The translations under genes were made by a program, and so were the position numbers. The notes beneath the pieces were generated by a model. It was not told where the DNA came from, ran no database searches, and was given only the letters and a program-made list of their open reading frames with translations. Positions 43,597 through 55,800 of a DNA stretch of 64,000 nucleotides are shown one piece after another (positions within the stretch are counted from its first letter, which is position 1; each line of letters begins with the position of its first letter). The stretch comes from Adenophora triphylla var. japonica (lineage: Eukaryota; Streptophyta; Magnoliopsida; Asterales; Campanulaceae), in assembly GCA_022495995.1 (NCBI GenBank), contig JAFEMH010000738.1, positions 431,001-495,000 on the forward strand, written 5' to 3'.

Positions 43597-46500
43597 TTAA
43601 AGAGACTTACTTGCCCGTTCAAACAACCAAGGATATTTCTCTCTCATTTCCGACTCTAGCTCCCACGTTGCTTCCTCAATGGTATGATTCTTCCATAGGA
43701 TCTTCACTATCGGAATGCTCTTAGTTCTCAACTCCTTAACTTGAAACTCCAAGACTCTCAATGGTTCTTCAACATATGACATATCCGCCTGAATCTCATT
43801 GGGAGGAGAACTCAAAAACACGAAGTCACCAACCTGAAAAGATAATTCTTGCCTTCTATTGTCTGCATAGCTTTTCTGTCTACTCTGAGCTGTCTTCAAT
43901 CTATCCCGAATCACCTTGATTTTCTCCGTCGAATCTCTAATCAAATCCGGGCCCCAAAGCCTTGCTTCACCAACCTCGTCCCAACACATCGGAGATCTAC
44001 ACTTTCTACCATACAACGCCTCATACGGAGCCATCTCAATACTAGACTGATAACTGTTGTTGTAAGCAAACTCAACTAACGGTAGATGATCTTCCCAAGA
44101 CAATTGAAAATCCGTCACACAAGCCCGTAACATATCCTCAAGTATCTGAATGGTTCTCTCAGACTGACCGTCGGTTTGAGGATGAAACGACGTACTAAAA
44201 CATAGCTTAGAACCCAAAGCTTCATGCAATGCTCTCCAAAATCTAGAAGTGAATCTCGGATCTCTATCGGAAACAATACTAACTGGAACCCCGTGAAGTC
44301 TAACAATTTCCTTCATATACAACTGAGCTAACCTCTCCATCGAGAATTTAGTTGACACGGGAAGAAAATGAGCCGATTTCGTCAATCTATCCACGATAAC
44401 CCAAATAGCATCCATCTTCTTCGCGGTAAGGGGCAAACCCGATACAAAATCCATCGAAATCCCTTCCCATTTCCACTCCGGAATATCTAATGGTTGAAGT
44501 AGTCCCGCCGGTCTCTGATGCTCGGCCTTGATCTGTTGACAAGTCAAACACTTAGACACATAATCCGCAATCTCCTTTTTCATCCCATTCCACCAATATC
44601 CACGTTTCAAGTCTTGATACATTTTCGTACTACCCGAATGAATAGAAAACTTGGACTTATGACCATCCTCTAGAACACGCCTTTTGATTTTCGGTGATGA
44701 AGGAACACAAATTCTTCCTTGGAAGGTTAAAATTCCATCTCTATTCAACGCGAATTCCCCGGCTTTCCCTTCTTGCACTTGGCCCAAAATTTTCTTCAAC
44801 TCCGGATAACTTTGTTGAGCTTCCTTCAAATCCCCATACAAGGTAGGAACGGCTCGCACATTCGCAATTATTACTTCACTTCTCAAGTCTCGAGAACTCA
44901 AAGCTGTCACATAAGCCTTTTGGCTAATCGCATCCGCCACTACATTTGCTTTCCCCGGATGATAAGAAATCACACAATCAAAATCCTTCAAGAACTCTAA
45001 CCATCTTCTTTGTCGTTTATTCAACTCCTTTTGGGTAAACAAATACTTCAAACTCTTATGGTCGGTGAAAATCTCAAATCTCGCCCCATAAAGGTAATGT
45101 TTCCATTTATGCAACGCAAACACAATCGCCGCCAATTCCATGTCATGAGTAGGGTAATTCTGTTCAGCCGGTGATAACTTCCTAGAGGCATACGCAATCA
45201 CTTTCCCATTTTGCATTAGTACACATCCTAATCCCGCCTTCGAGGCATCACTGTAAATGACAAAATTCTTACAACCATCCGGGAGGGTAAGAATGGGAGC
45301 CGTTGTCAACCTCTTCTTCAACTCATTGAAACTTGCTTCACACTTGGAATCCCATATAAAAGATACATCTTTTCGAGTCAACCTTGTCAACGGAGTTGCA
45401 ATTCGAGAAAAACCCTCAATGAACCTTCGGTAGTACCCCGCCAAACCAAGAAAGCTACGAACCTCAGTCACAGTTGAAGGTTGCTTCCAATTAACTACGA
45501 CTTCGATTTTTGAAGGATCCACGGAAATTCCCGAACTAGACACCACGTGCCCCAAGAAAGAGATCTTCTCAAGCCAAAACTCGCACTTGCTGAACTTGGC
45601 GTACAACTGCTTCTCACGAAGAACTGATAAGACAATCCTCAAATGATTTCATGCTCCTCTCGGGACTTAGAGTAAAAAAGAATGTCATCTATGAACACCA
45701 CTACAAAGCTGTCGAGATACGACTTGAAGATACGGTTCATCATATCCATGAATACGGCCGAAGCATTAGTCAACCCGAAAGGCATCACAACGAACTCATA
45801 ATGACCATATCTAGTTCTGAAAGCTGTCTTTCCAATATCATCTGATCTAATCTTCAACTGATGGTATCCGCTTCTCAAATCAAGTTTAGAATAGATAACG
45901 GAACCTTGAAGTTGGTCAAACAAATCATCTATATGCGGAAGAGGGTATTTATTCTTTATGGTTGCTTGGTTCAACAAATGATAATCAATACATAATCTTA
46001 AGGTACCATCCTTCTTCCGAACAAATAAAACCGGTGCTCCCCACGGTGACACACTTGGGCGAATAAAACCCCGGTCTAGCAATTCTTGCAACTGAACCTT
46101 CAACTCTTTTAATTCAGCCGGAGCCATTCTATAGGGTGCATTAGAAATAGGTGTGGTACTAGGCACTAGGTCAATACAAAACTCTACCTCAGGATCTGGA
46201 GGCATAGAATACTCGCTTGAAAACACATCACTAAATTCATTAACAAGCGGGACATGAGCTAATTCAGGGGATTTCTTACTTGAATCTACCACATAAGTCA
46301 AGTACTCCGCACACCCCTTAGATAGCATTTTTCTAGCCTTTAAAGCAGAAATAACATGTAAATCGAACATAGATTTGTCTGCATCAAATATAAAAGTAGG
46401 CACATCAAGCATAGCAAATGAGACTCGCTTTCTACGACAGTCTACAAAAGCATGACGCTGAATCAACCAATCCATCCCAAGGATCACATCAAAGTCACGG

Positions 46501-47838
46501 ATTGGTAACTCTACCAAATCCACTGGCAACACATGCCCACATATAGTCACATAACAACCATGATATATCAAAGAAGATGCGAGGCACTCTCCCATAGGAG
46601 TAGAAACCTCCAACACATAAGGCATAAATTCAGGCAATTTATGTAATGAAAATGCAAAATGAGATGCCACAAATGAATGGGAAGACCCGGGATCTATAAG
46701 GATGCGGGCCTTAACTCCTGAGACAGGAACTATACCTCTAATGACAGCATTAGGATCGACCTCTCCTCTACCCAAGGCGAACACTCGACCTTGCACTCTA
46801 TCCTTGGGTTTCCCTTCGATATCTCTTTTCACACCACCACCATGTCCCCCTTGTTTGCTACCCGAAGCTTTCTTCCTTTGCCACTTAGGACAATTCTTCC
46901 GAAAATGGCCTGTTGCCCCACACTCTAAACATCTTCCTTGTTTACTCCAACACCTATCCTCTGAATGTCCTGGCTTCTTGCAAAATCCACATAATGCCCC
47001 AAACTGACCTGAAGTCGAACGGTTTGTAGGAGCCGCCACATTTCCTCCTCTGCCTGCTCCCGGAGCTGATGTCCTTGGCTGCCCTCTATTCTGCCCAGAA
47101 CCCTGACCTTGAAATCTATTCTTACTTCCACCTTCATATTTACTACGATGATCTTCAATATCATTCTCAATCCGGTATGCCATATTCACGGCTGCTTGTT
47201 GGTTGATGAAGTCATGCGTCAATAACTGCTTCCGGAACTCTACTCTTAACCCTTTCATGAACCGGTAGATCCGCCTCTCTTCTTCCGGCACCAAATGAGG
47301 ATAATATCGAGCTAACTCTGTAAACTTGGCTGAATACTGTGCTATGATCATTGTCCCTTGCTCCAATTTCAAGAACTCAACTTCCTTCTTATCCCTTGTA
47401 ACCATTGGAATGAAATGATCTCGGAACTTGCGTGTGAAGTTCTCCCAAGTCTGCGGTGTAAGGTCTCGATCCCAGCCATCCTTCACTACTTGCCACCAAT
47501 GCTAAGCAGGTCCTTCTAATTTGAAGATAGCGCATCTCACCTTCTCCGTATCCGGGCTCTCCATTGCCGCGAAAATCTTATTCATAGCTTCAAGCCATCT
47601 CTCCGCCTTCAACGAATCCGGATCTCCATTGAAACTCGGGGGGTGCCATCTTCACAAATTTATCTAGGCCGTGGTGCCCTTGCCTACCTTCCGGTTGCTG
47701 TTGAGTCCTACCTTGATTTGCCATATTTTGTAGAAATACTCGGAACATGTCCATCATTTCTGCATTCGGATTACCAACATTGCCCAAAGCTCGAGGCTGA
47801 TCATCATCATTTCCCGCCATTAAAATAAACTCCTGCAT
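43597..47838 (-). pseudogene. Chromovirus Gag-Pol polyprotein with chromodomain
   Basis: Gag starts near 47823-47838; a frame change near 47640 and TAG near 47501 break its first part. From 47486 the frame is open for 615 codons. It covers the capsid region, two knuckles ([14 protein letters not shown] and [14 protein letters not shown]), a protease with DPGSSHSF and RT to the catalytic [12 protein letters not shown] one-base deletion near 45645 shifts the frame, after which 681 codons remain open. These give the RT thumb, RNase H ([24 protein letters not shown]), the integrase HHCC finger, the DDE core ([27 protein letters not shown]) and a C-terminal chromodomain ([16 protein letters not shown]). 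The GPY/F region between VGDFVFL and the chromodomain is missing. Confidence 0.92.
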
Positions 47839-47904
47839 TAAACACTCGGCGTCAGTTATCGCACACTCTCACTCAGCTAGACTCTATCCGAGAACTCTAA
47901 CCGA

Positions 47905-47916
47905 GCTCTGATACCA
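47905..47916 (-). promoter_or_regulatory. Primer binding site of the chromovirus
   Basis: The minus strand reads TGGTATCAGAGC two bases inside the 5' LTR, complementary to initiator tRNA-Met. Confidence 0.9.
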
Positions 47917-47918
47917 AC

Positions 47919-50299
47919 TGTGAGGACCCCGACCCGGAACCAACACTGTAAGTGCTCCAATTTGAGTTGTTAGAATTTTCGTTAGAAAATTAACGAAAGT
48001 TTTAACATTTCTAACATTTCTAACAATTCCTAACATTTCTAACAAAGTAAGGGTAGATTAGGGATTGCCATTTAAAGATAAACCATGGAAAAGAATCAAA
48101 AAAGCAAAATAAAGGTCAAAAACCCGAAATAGAAGTGGCTGGAACATTTTCTGGTTGCTTAATTTGAAAATTATTCTTCCTGTCCAAAGCCTGGAGCAGC
48201 ATTTAATGAACAGTGCACGCCTACGAACCCATCCGCGCGGACATCTATGTAATTTCAGAGTGCCTATAAATTGAGCCCTTCAGTCACATAAATAAAAAAA
48301 AACACAATTCACAGCTGCACCTTGGCGAAAATACTTGAGAAAATAGTGAGAATTCCCTTGAATTGTCACTCTTTTCTCTTGATTATCTTCCCAAATCTCA
48401 CTCACTCACTCTCAAATTCAAAGCTTCAAACACAAAACACAAGGGAAGATAGGTATAACCTCCCTCTTCCTACCCTAAATCTCTTTCATCCATGCATGCA
48501 TTTTCAAACTCCAAAATGTAGTTTGTTCATCTTCTTGCCCTAGATCCAAGAGGATCACCATGGAAGTTCATCTCCATGGATGATCCTCTACAAGGATCAA
48601 CATTCTTTTCAAAGTGTTTTTACTTACTTGCAAACACATTTTCAAAACCCTAAAAATCATTTTCATACACAAAATCTTTCTTTCAAAGGATAAAATTCCC
48701 CTTCCCAAGCAAATGAAATGCTTAAAGTCCTAATGTATCCCAAGGATAGCTTGATATAGTAGATCACCACTAAAATGTTTAGTGATCACTAATCAAAGCT
48801 TAGGGAAATGGGGACAAGCATAGATGCCAAACCCCCTTTAAAATCATGTTTTTCTTCATGAGGAAGTTGCTGTCCAGTAGCCTTTTTCTAAGACCTCTGT
48901 CCATGGTCTAATTTTTTGGACATACAGAAACTTGGAATTTGGTGTTGACTATGAAAAACTCCCTTCTTCAAATTTTCTTTTAAAAGTCAATTCCTCAGTT
49001 TCTGGAAACCCAGATTTCATATCCGAGATTTACAGAAGGTTTTGGTCCACCAAATCATCTCCAAATGGGAAATTTATTTTAAATAAACCTTATTTAAGGT
49101 GTTTTGAACAACTTTAATTCTTGGACTTTCCCCAGATTTTGAAGTTTTAAAGCTCTAAAGTCCATTTCAAAATCAAGTGTCCACTGCCTTTTTCATTCTG
49201 GCATAATTGGTTTTCAACTTCAAAAGGTCTTTTGAGTACCAAAACTCAACCCTAAAATCACACCAAAAATCGTGGGATTTGTTCAAAGTCTTACAAAGAG
49301 TCCTCAATTTTTACTTTTCAGTTTGAACTTATTTTGGCCAAAACACACACACACACACACACACAAATGGTTTTAAAGCTTGGAAGACTCGTTTTTATGA
49401 GGCATTCCGGGTGAACACTAACGTTCTTCCCGGCGTGTAACGTGACCTCCGAACTCAAATCTCTAATCTCAGGCATTTTTCAAAGTTTTGGCCCTTAAAA
49501 CAAAAATGGCGTGGCGACTCCGTGTTTTTTTCGATTGATTTTCAAAGAAAAGAAAAACAACCAATCTTTCGGGAAAATGGAACAACATCGTTACAAACAC
49601 GTGTCCCGAGCTGGAGCGTCCCCAACTAACTCCAAGAAGTGTTCTAATATACCAAACAATCAATTTAACAAACAATACCAACATCAAATATTTCATGAGC
49701 AAGTATTTGAAGGAAAGTCATAATAACTCACCTTAATGATATGAGATGGAACAACGATTTTTCTAGCTTGATGTGTTCCCCTCACCGCCACGAACACGAA
49801 AGTACAAACGGATCATAAAATGAAGAAGGATTGAGTTTACTAGGATTTTTGGAAGGAAAGGTTTACAATTGGTTTTCCATGGGGATTTTCATTGAGGAGG
49901 AAGAAGATGATTGAAGAAAATGGGGAGGTGTGGGGAGGTTTGAAATGAAGGAGGTGATTGAAAAAGGAAGAGTACGGCGTCCCTTGACCCATTTAATGAG
50001 ATCTTTCCACCTTCTCCAATTAAGCCCCTCAATTTCTAAAGAATGAAATTAAACCCTCAACTTCTCTCCTCTACACAAGGACAACCCAACTACTCATATT
50101 CTATTTATTTTCAATTACTATACTTCAAAAAAATACTTTAACTTATTTCCATTTAATCCTAAGGCTTTAAAATTATTTCACAACCATCTTAACTTAACAT
50201 AAGAAATCAAAGACATAAAGTAAGCACATAAGGTCAACCAATAATATAAAATGCATATAATAGGATGCTAAAATAGTGCCTAGGTTTAGGGTCGTTACA
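47919..50299 (-). repeat. 5' LTR of the chromovirus, deleted and interrupted
   Basis: It has the same ends as the 3' LTR (TGTAACGACC and TCCTCACA on the minus strand). It contains a solo LTR at 47947-49595. Compared with the 3' LTR it lacks about 1.63 kb between two copies of AACTCCAA, leaving a single AACTCCAA at 49628-49635. Net length without the insertion is about 0.73 kb. Confidence 0.87.
47947..49595 (+). mobile_element. Solo LTR, 1.65 kb, inside the chromovirus 5' LTR
   Basis: It begins TGTAAGTGCTCC and ends CATCGTTACA, with a duplication AACAC on both sides (47942-47946 and 49596-49600). TATAAATT at 48265-48272 suggests plus orientation. A (CA)n run lies near 49343, and GTGGCGACTCCGTG near its end resembles a segment near the end of the solo LTR at 53806-54784. 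No coding region is present. Confidence 0.88.
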
Positions 50300-50304
50300 A
50301 CCGC

Positions 50305-51036
50305 ACCTCCTGCTTTCAAATGCAAGACGAATGTTCCCAGAAAAACCGCGGTCAAACCTAAAACGACACCTTTGTGAAGGCTAAAACTGCAGTTCCCAAA
50401 ACGAATGCAAATCCTAAGAATAGTAAGGAGTTTGTAAAATATTAGTATGCTCATAGCTTTCATCACTATTCTGTGTGTGATGGTTCTGGTCACAAGGCTG
50501 CAGAATGCCTTTTGAGGTTCACACCCAATGCCAGAAAGAATAATCCGTCTTCTGTCAAACATGTGTGGGTTATCAAAAGATGCTAACTGCAGGACCCAAA
50601 AGAATAAAGGGGACTTCATTTTTAAATGTTTATCTCTCAGGTCTTTTCCTTAATGGCTGGTCACTCCAAGGCAAATGAATGGTATCTTGACAGTGGATGT
50701 TCAAGACACATGACTGGAGATAGATCTTTACTAGAAAATGTCATTGAAGCAAGCGGTCCGTCTGTAATCTTTGGTGACAACATCAAAGGAAAAACCATTT
50801 GGTATGGTACAATTAGGAGAGGAAACCTCACTATTGAGAAGGTTTCACTTATTGAAGGACTCAAGCACAACCTCCTATCAATTTCTCAATTTTGTGACAA
50901 AGGAATGCACTGCAACTTAATTTCATTAAATTGCTTTATCAAAGATAGCATTTCTAAAGACACATTGCTCATAGGGATTCGTAAGAGTAATATTTACATT
51001 ATTGATTTAAACTCTACATGTAGTGAAAATAGTTAG
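50305..51036 (+). pseudogene. SIRE-like Gag-Pol junction and protease
   Basis: The sequence resumes after the chromovirus with degenerate coding, including a knuckle-like CDGSGHKAAEC (near 50478). The protease follows (50650-51036), with the active-site motif WYLDSGCSRHMTG and the later GLKHNLLSISQFCD block typical of copia proteases. It cleaves the polyprotein. A TAG at 51034-51036 ends the open part just before the integrase. Confidence 0.85.
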
Positions 51037-52010
51037 CTATGGCACAAGCGTTTGAGTCACTTGAACTTCAAGTATCTTGCAAAGATTGGAAGGGAAAACC
51101 TTGTTCGTGGTTTACCCAAAGTGGCTGATCATCATGCAGAAAAGTGTCGTGCTTGTCAACTTGGTAAACAAACCGTGTCGTCTTTCACCATCAAGACCGC
51201 ACCATCAACTTCAAGATGTTTACAATTGCTTCACATTGATCTGTTTGGATCTGTCACCACTGCTAGCATTTGAGGAAATAAATATACTTTAGTGGTAGTA
51301 GATGATTATTCAAAATACACATGGGTTGAAATGATGATCACAAAAGATGATTGCTATGAAATTCTAACCTCACTCTTTAGACGGCTCCAAACCCAATAAT
51401 AAGACGACATCGTTAGTGTAAGGTCTGATAATGGAACAGAATTCAAAAACAACGATGTTGCTCAATATTGTGATGACCATGGAATTGATCACAATTTTTC
51501 TACCGCTGGTGTTCCACAACAAAATGGGGTTGTGGAAAGAAAGAACATGACGTTGATTGAGGCCGAAAAGACCATGATATCTGAAGCCAAGCTTCCTTAG
51601 TATTTTTGGGCTGAAGCGGTCAACACAACATGCTTCACTCAAAACCTCTCCCTCATCAATAAAACCTACAACAAAACTTCATATGAACTTTGGAGAGGAA
51701 GAACCCCCAACATTGCCTTTTTCAAAATCTTTGGCTGCAAATGCTTTAACCTTTACAATGGAAGAGAAAACAGAGGTAAATTTGGAGCTAAGGCTGATGA
51801 AGGTATTTTTGTTGGGTATGCTAAACATTCCAAAGCTTTTCGAGTTTTTAATAAATCTAGTTTAAAGATGGTAGAATATGTCCATGTTACTTTTGATGAA
51901 CATTCTCTCATTGAGCCACATTTGGCTCCAAATGTTGCTGATGATTTTGTTGAGCCTAATGAAACAGGTGAAACTTTCGAAACCGCACCTAAACCTCAAG
52001 AAACGTAAAA
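51037..52010 (+). pseudogene. SIRE-like integrase
   Basis: The GAG-pre-integrase motif (LWHKRLSHLNFKYLAKI, then CRACQLGKQ) is followed by the catalytic residues in LLHIDLFGS (51220s), VRSDNGTEFKN (51415-51450) and NGVVERKNMTL (51520s). The GCKCFNLY block follows. Stops occur near 51272, 51401, 51600 (expected Trp) and 52006, so the enzyme is inactive. Confidence 0.85.
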
Positions 52011-52672
52011 TTTATCAACTCAAAGAAATCTATCAACCTCAAATGAATTTCACTCAAATAATTTTGAAACTGCATCTGAAGTTCCAACTCCAGATGCAAC
52101 CTCAAGGGAAGATTTTGATGAAAATTCACCCATTCAACAAATTGAACCTCTTCGACAACTCACATTCAATGACTTCACTGAAGGATCTAACGATGTTCCA
52201 ATTGAAGATCTTCAGCAAACCTCTATTCAACCAGATTTACCCCCTGAGGTCCGTGAAGTCAGCAGTCACTCTCTCTCAAATGTGATTGGTGATATATTTT
52301 CCAAAATTCAAACAAGGAGATCAAACTATGATGAACACACTTCTATATTATTTCAAATTGAACCCAAGAAAGTTGATGAAACACTCAAATATTCAAGTTG
52401 GGTTGTTGCTATGCAAGAAGAACTCAACCAGTTTGAAAGATGTAAGGTTTGGACATTGGTTCCTAGACCGCATGATCAGGGAGTTATAGGTACAAAGTGG
52501 GTGTTTAGAAACAAGATGGATGAAAATGGAAGCATCACCAGAAATAAAGCAAGGTTGGTTGCACAAGGATATAGGCAAGAAGAAGGAATAGACTAAGATG
52601 AAACTTTTGCTCCAGTTGCAAAACTAGAAGCAATCAGAATTTTCTTGGCCTATGCATCTTACAAACTTTTCA

Positions 52673-53628
52673 TAGGGGTGGCAAGTTGTACTCGTCCATA
52701 CCAACCAACTCGTATATCAACCCGTACCAATTATAATTGGTACAAAAAGTCGGTATACCGAACTCTTGGTACAGTAATACTGTATCAATTATGTCTAATT
52801 GGTTGGTACATGGTACGCAAAAGTGACTTCGGTTGGTATACCGGTGTACCGAGTTTATTTATTAAAAATTATTATATATAATTATATATATAATAATATA
52901 ACATAAAAAAATCTAAACCTAAAATCTATTTTCAATTCAACAGCCGTGGCCCCTTTCTTCTTTCTCTTCTTCTGGCGATTCAATTGTCGATTTGCGATCC
53001 ATCATTCGACGCCGGTGCGCCTCCTCCCACCTCAGTCCGCTGGCCAAGATCTTCCCACTGCACGCCTCCTCCCTTCTAAAGGTAAATTCTCTACTCTCGA
53101 TTCTCAACTCTCAACCCTCACCCGTCACATTCATGTTTTGTTTAGGGTTTGATATTTGGTTTTTGTTTTGGATTTTTGGTTTTTTCTTGCTTGGATTTAC
53201 TGGTTTAGGGCTTGGATAGTTGGATTTACTGATTTTTGGGCTTGGATTGGGGTAGAAACTAATTTCTCCGTTTCTCAGTTCCTCAGTCTCAACTTTTCTG
53301 TAAACATAAATATATATTATTTGATTGTTATATGTTTATTTTTATCATTTATGATTGAAACTTGAAACAGGATGGAATCTTTCAATTCAAAGACCGCTAC
53401 AGTTTCTTCTTCTCAATCAATTCCTCTATTTACAAATGCATTTTTTTGTCTATGTTTACATTTGGTATATTCGAATACCAACCGTACCAACCAAGTACCA
53501 ACCGTAACAATAAACTTGGTATACCGACTTTTGTGATTGGTACTGGTATATATTTTTGTATACCAATTCATACTTGGTTAGTACATGATATAAATAAAAT
53601 ACAGTCGGTATACCAACCGAACCACCCT
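52673..53628. mobile_element. hAT-type non-autonomous element, about 956 bp
   Basis: The left end TAGGGGTGG and right end CCACCCT form a short inverted pair. The flanks ACTTTTCA and TCGTTTCA are a diverged 8-bp duplication (6 of 8). Both ends carry many GGTATACC and TACCAACC subterminal repeats. The middle (52945-53150) looks like a plant 5' UTR with a splice-donor-like AAAGGTAAATTC near 53080, probably the leader of the lost transposase gene. The copia RT frame is restored in register by its removal. Confidence 0.75.
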
Positions 53629-53805
53629 TCGTTTCAAGCTTTATCAAATGGATGTTAAGAGTGCTTTCCTCAACGGTGAACTTCAAGAAACCGTATATGT
53701 TGCTCAACCGCCTGGATTTGAAGACTCAAAATTTCCAAATAACATCTACAAACTCCAAAAGGCTTTGTATGGACTCAAACAAGTTTCAAGGGCATGGTAT
53801 GAAAC

Positions 53806-54784
53806 TGTAGATACCCCATTCTAAACCAATAATTCATGATTACACTACTCTTCGTCTCTCTTTTGTGTTTTGATGAAAGCATACTAGTTTCGTCATGTTT
53901 CGTTAAGTTTCTAACTAACCTTGTTAGTTTTGGACCTAACTAACTAACGGAATAACTGAAGAGGACAGAATAATCGAATGACTAGTTGTCCCACGCGGAA
54001 CAGGCGTGTCTCGCACAAGACAACCCCTCTGCAGGATGTGCAGAATCACTTTCCTTCTCCGTCTCAATCTCTTTTCTTGATAAATCTTATCTAATCGGGG
54101 TATCCACTGATTTGAGAGTTCTGGAACCTTCCTTGGGTGGAATCCTAACTTGGTGAACAAGTAAATCAACTCTATAAATACTAGATGACTTTCAGTATTT
54201 CAGAGGACGGTCGACAGACAATTTACTGGTTTCTCTCCTTGAAAGATTCCTGTAAATCACTCAAAAACAAACACCCAAATTCGTCCATCAACCTTGTTGA
54301 TTGACGAACATTAAGGCTCAAGCCTAAAGTCAAGGCGAAGCTCTGTCCAAATCATTCCTCGACGGAGGAAGAAACACCTAGAACCACGTTCTAAACCAAA
54401 TACTTTCTAAACACAAGGTAAACTCCTATATTTTTACTTTCTTCTTCTCAATCTCTCTAATTGCTTTTAGAGTAGTGTAGTCCTATCAAAAGGGTTAGCC
54501 TAGAGTCCCTTCAATCAATGGAGGCGATCTCGAATACAACCCGACATTCCTAATTAAGAAATTAATTAGGGTTTGCTTATTCTTATTTAAATATTGTATT
54601 CAATTGATAATCCCCCTTAAGCAAGACCGATCTTCGGATTGGGTGGATGCGGTGCTCCTTGACCTTCCAAATCCATCACTTAAGCTCCAAATCCAAATCT
54701 TTTCAAAAAGATTTTTCTTATTGTTTTCCTAAATAAATGATAAGTGGCGACTCTGTGTTCTTCAAATAAAATCGCATCGCTACA
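53806..54784 (+). mobile_element. Solo LTR, 979 bp, in the SIRE-like RT
   Basis: It starts TGTAGATACCCC and ends GCATCGCTACA, with a duplication GAAAC on both sides (53801-53805 and 54785-54789). No internal region is present. The segment GTGGCGACTCTGTG near its end is shared in form with the solo LTR at 47947-49595. Confidence 0.9.
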
Positions 54785-55180
54785 GAAACTCTATCAAAAT
54801 TTCTCATGGAAAAGGGCTTCAAACTCGGTAAAATTGATACAACTCTATTCATTGCTAAATATAATAATCATTCATTACTTTTCAAATTTATGTTGATGAT
54901 ATTATTTTTGGCTCTACTAATGAATTATTATGCAAGCATTTTGAAAAGCTAATGAAAAGCAAGTTTGAGATGAGCATGATGGGAGAATTGACATTCTTCC
55001 TCGAACTTCAAATCAAACAATGTGAAGAAGGAATCTTCCTCAACCAAGCCAAATACACAAAGGAGTTAATCAAGAAGTTTGGAGTGGAAAATGCAAAAGC
55101 ATACGATACTCTCATGGCTACCGGCAATAAACTAGATAAAAATCTAAAAGGTAAAAAGGTTGATCAAACCTTATATCGAG

Positions 55181-55800
55181 GTATGATTGGCTCATTACTT
55201 TACTTAACTGCTAGTAGGCCAGATATTATGTTTAGTATTTGTGTTTGTGCTCGTTATCAAGTTGGTCCTAGAGAAGCACGTTTAATTGCGGTCAAGCGTA
55301 TAATCCGCTATCTTTCTGGAACAACTAATCTTGGATTTTGGTATTCCAAAGATTCAAATTTCAAACTTGTAGGTTATTCAGATGCAGATTATGCAGCTTG
55401 TACATAAGACAGGAAAAGCACTAGTGAAACTTGTCACTTCCTTGGAAATAGACTAGTTGCTTGGGCCAACAAGAAGCAAGCCTCAGTTTCAGTTTCAACT
55501 ACAGAGGCTGAATACATTGCTGCTGGAAGTTGTTGTTGTCAAATACTATGGATAAAGCAACAGTTGGTGGACTATGGGATTGATGAAGGAAACTGCCTAA
55601 TCATGTGTGATAACACATCAACAATCTCAGTCTCCAAAAACCATGTCATGCACTCAAAGACCAAACACATAGACATCAATTATCATTTTCTCAAATACCA
55701 TATGGAAAAGGGGAACATCCATTTAGAGTATGTGGGGGACAGATAATCAAATTGCTGACATCCTCACCAAAGCTCTTGACTTCAAAAGATTTTAATTCCT
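55181..55800 (+). pseudogene. SIRE-like RNase H
   Basis: The acidic residues lie in VGYSDADYAAC (near 55370), STTEAEYIAAGSCC (near 55497) and LIMCDNTSTISVSKN (near 55600). A TAA at about 55405-55407 and a frame change near 55740 break it. The end (ADILTKAL-type region, near 55755-55780) closes pol. Confidence 0.85.

Larger units (their letters stand above)
38445..50299 (-). mobile_element. Complete Tekay/Del-type chromovirus (Ty3/gypsy), 11.9 kb
   Basis: A 5-bp duplication ACCGC flanks it (38440-38444 and 50300-50304). On the minus strand the 5' LTR is 47919-50299, the primer site TGGTATCAGAGC is at 47905-47916, gag-pol runs 47838-43597, and the purine tract AAGGGGGAGTGAG precedes the 3' LTR (38445-43562). 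Gypsy order and a C-terminal chromodomain place it in the chromoviruses, probably Tekay/Del. Both LTRs are interrupted by other solo LTRs, and the 5' LTR carries a 1.6-kb deletion. Confidence 0.92.
52282..55180 (+). pseudogene. SIRE-like reverse transcriptase, interrupted twice
   Basis: The RT begins with WVVAMQEELNQFERCKVW and GTKWVFRNKMDENGSITRNK. It is interrupted after LAYASYK by the hAT element at 52673 and resumes at about 53637 with [20 protein letters not shown]. It is interrupted again after RAWYET by a solo LTR at 53806 and continues from 54790 through degenerate catalytic-region sequence to GMIGSLLYLTASRPDIM. The thumb-side part (FEMSMMGELTFFLELQIKQ) is clear. A stop lies near 52594. 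Confidence 0.87.
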
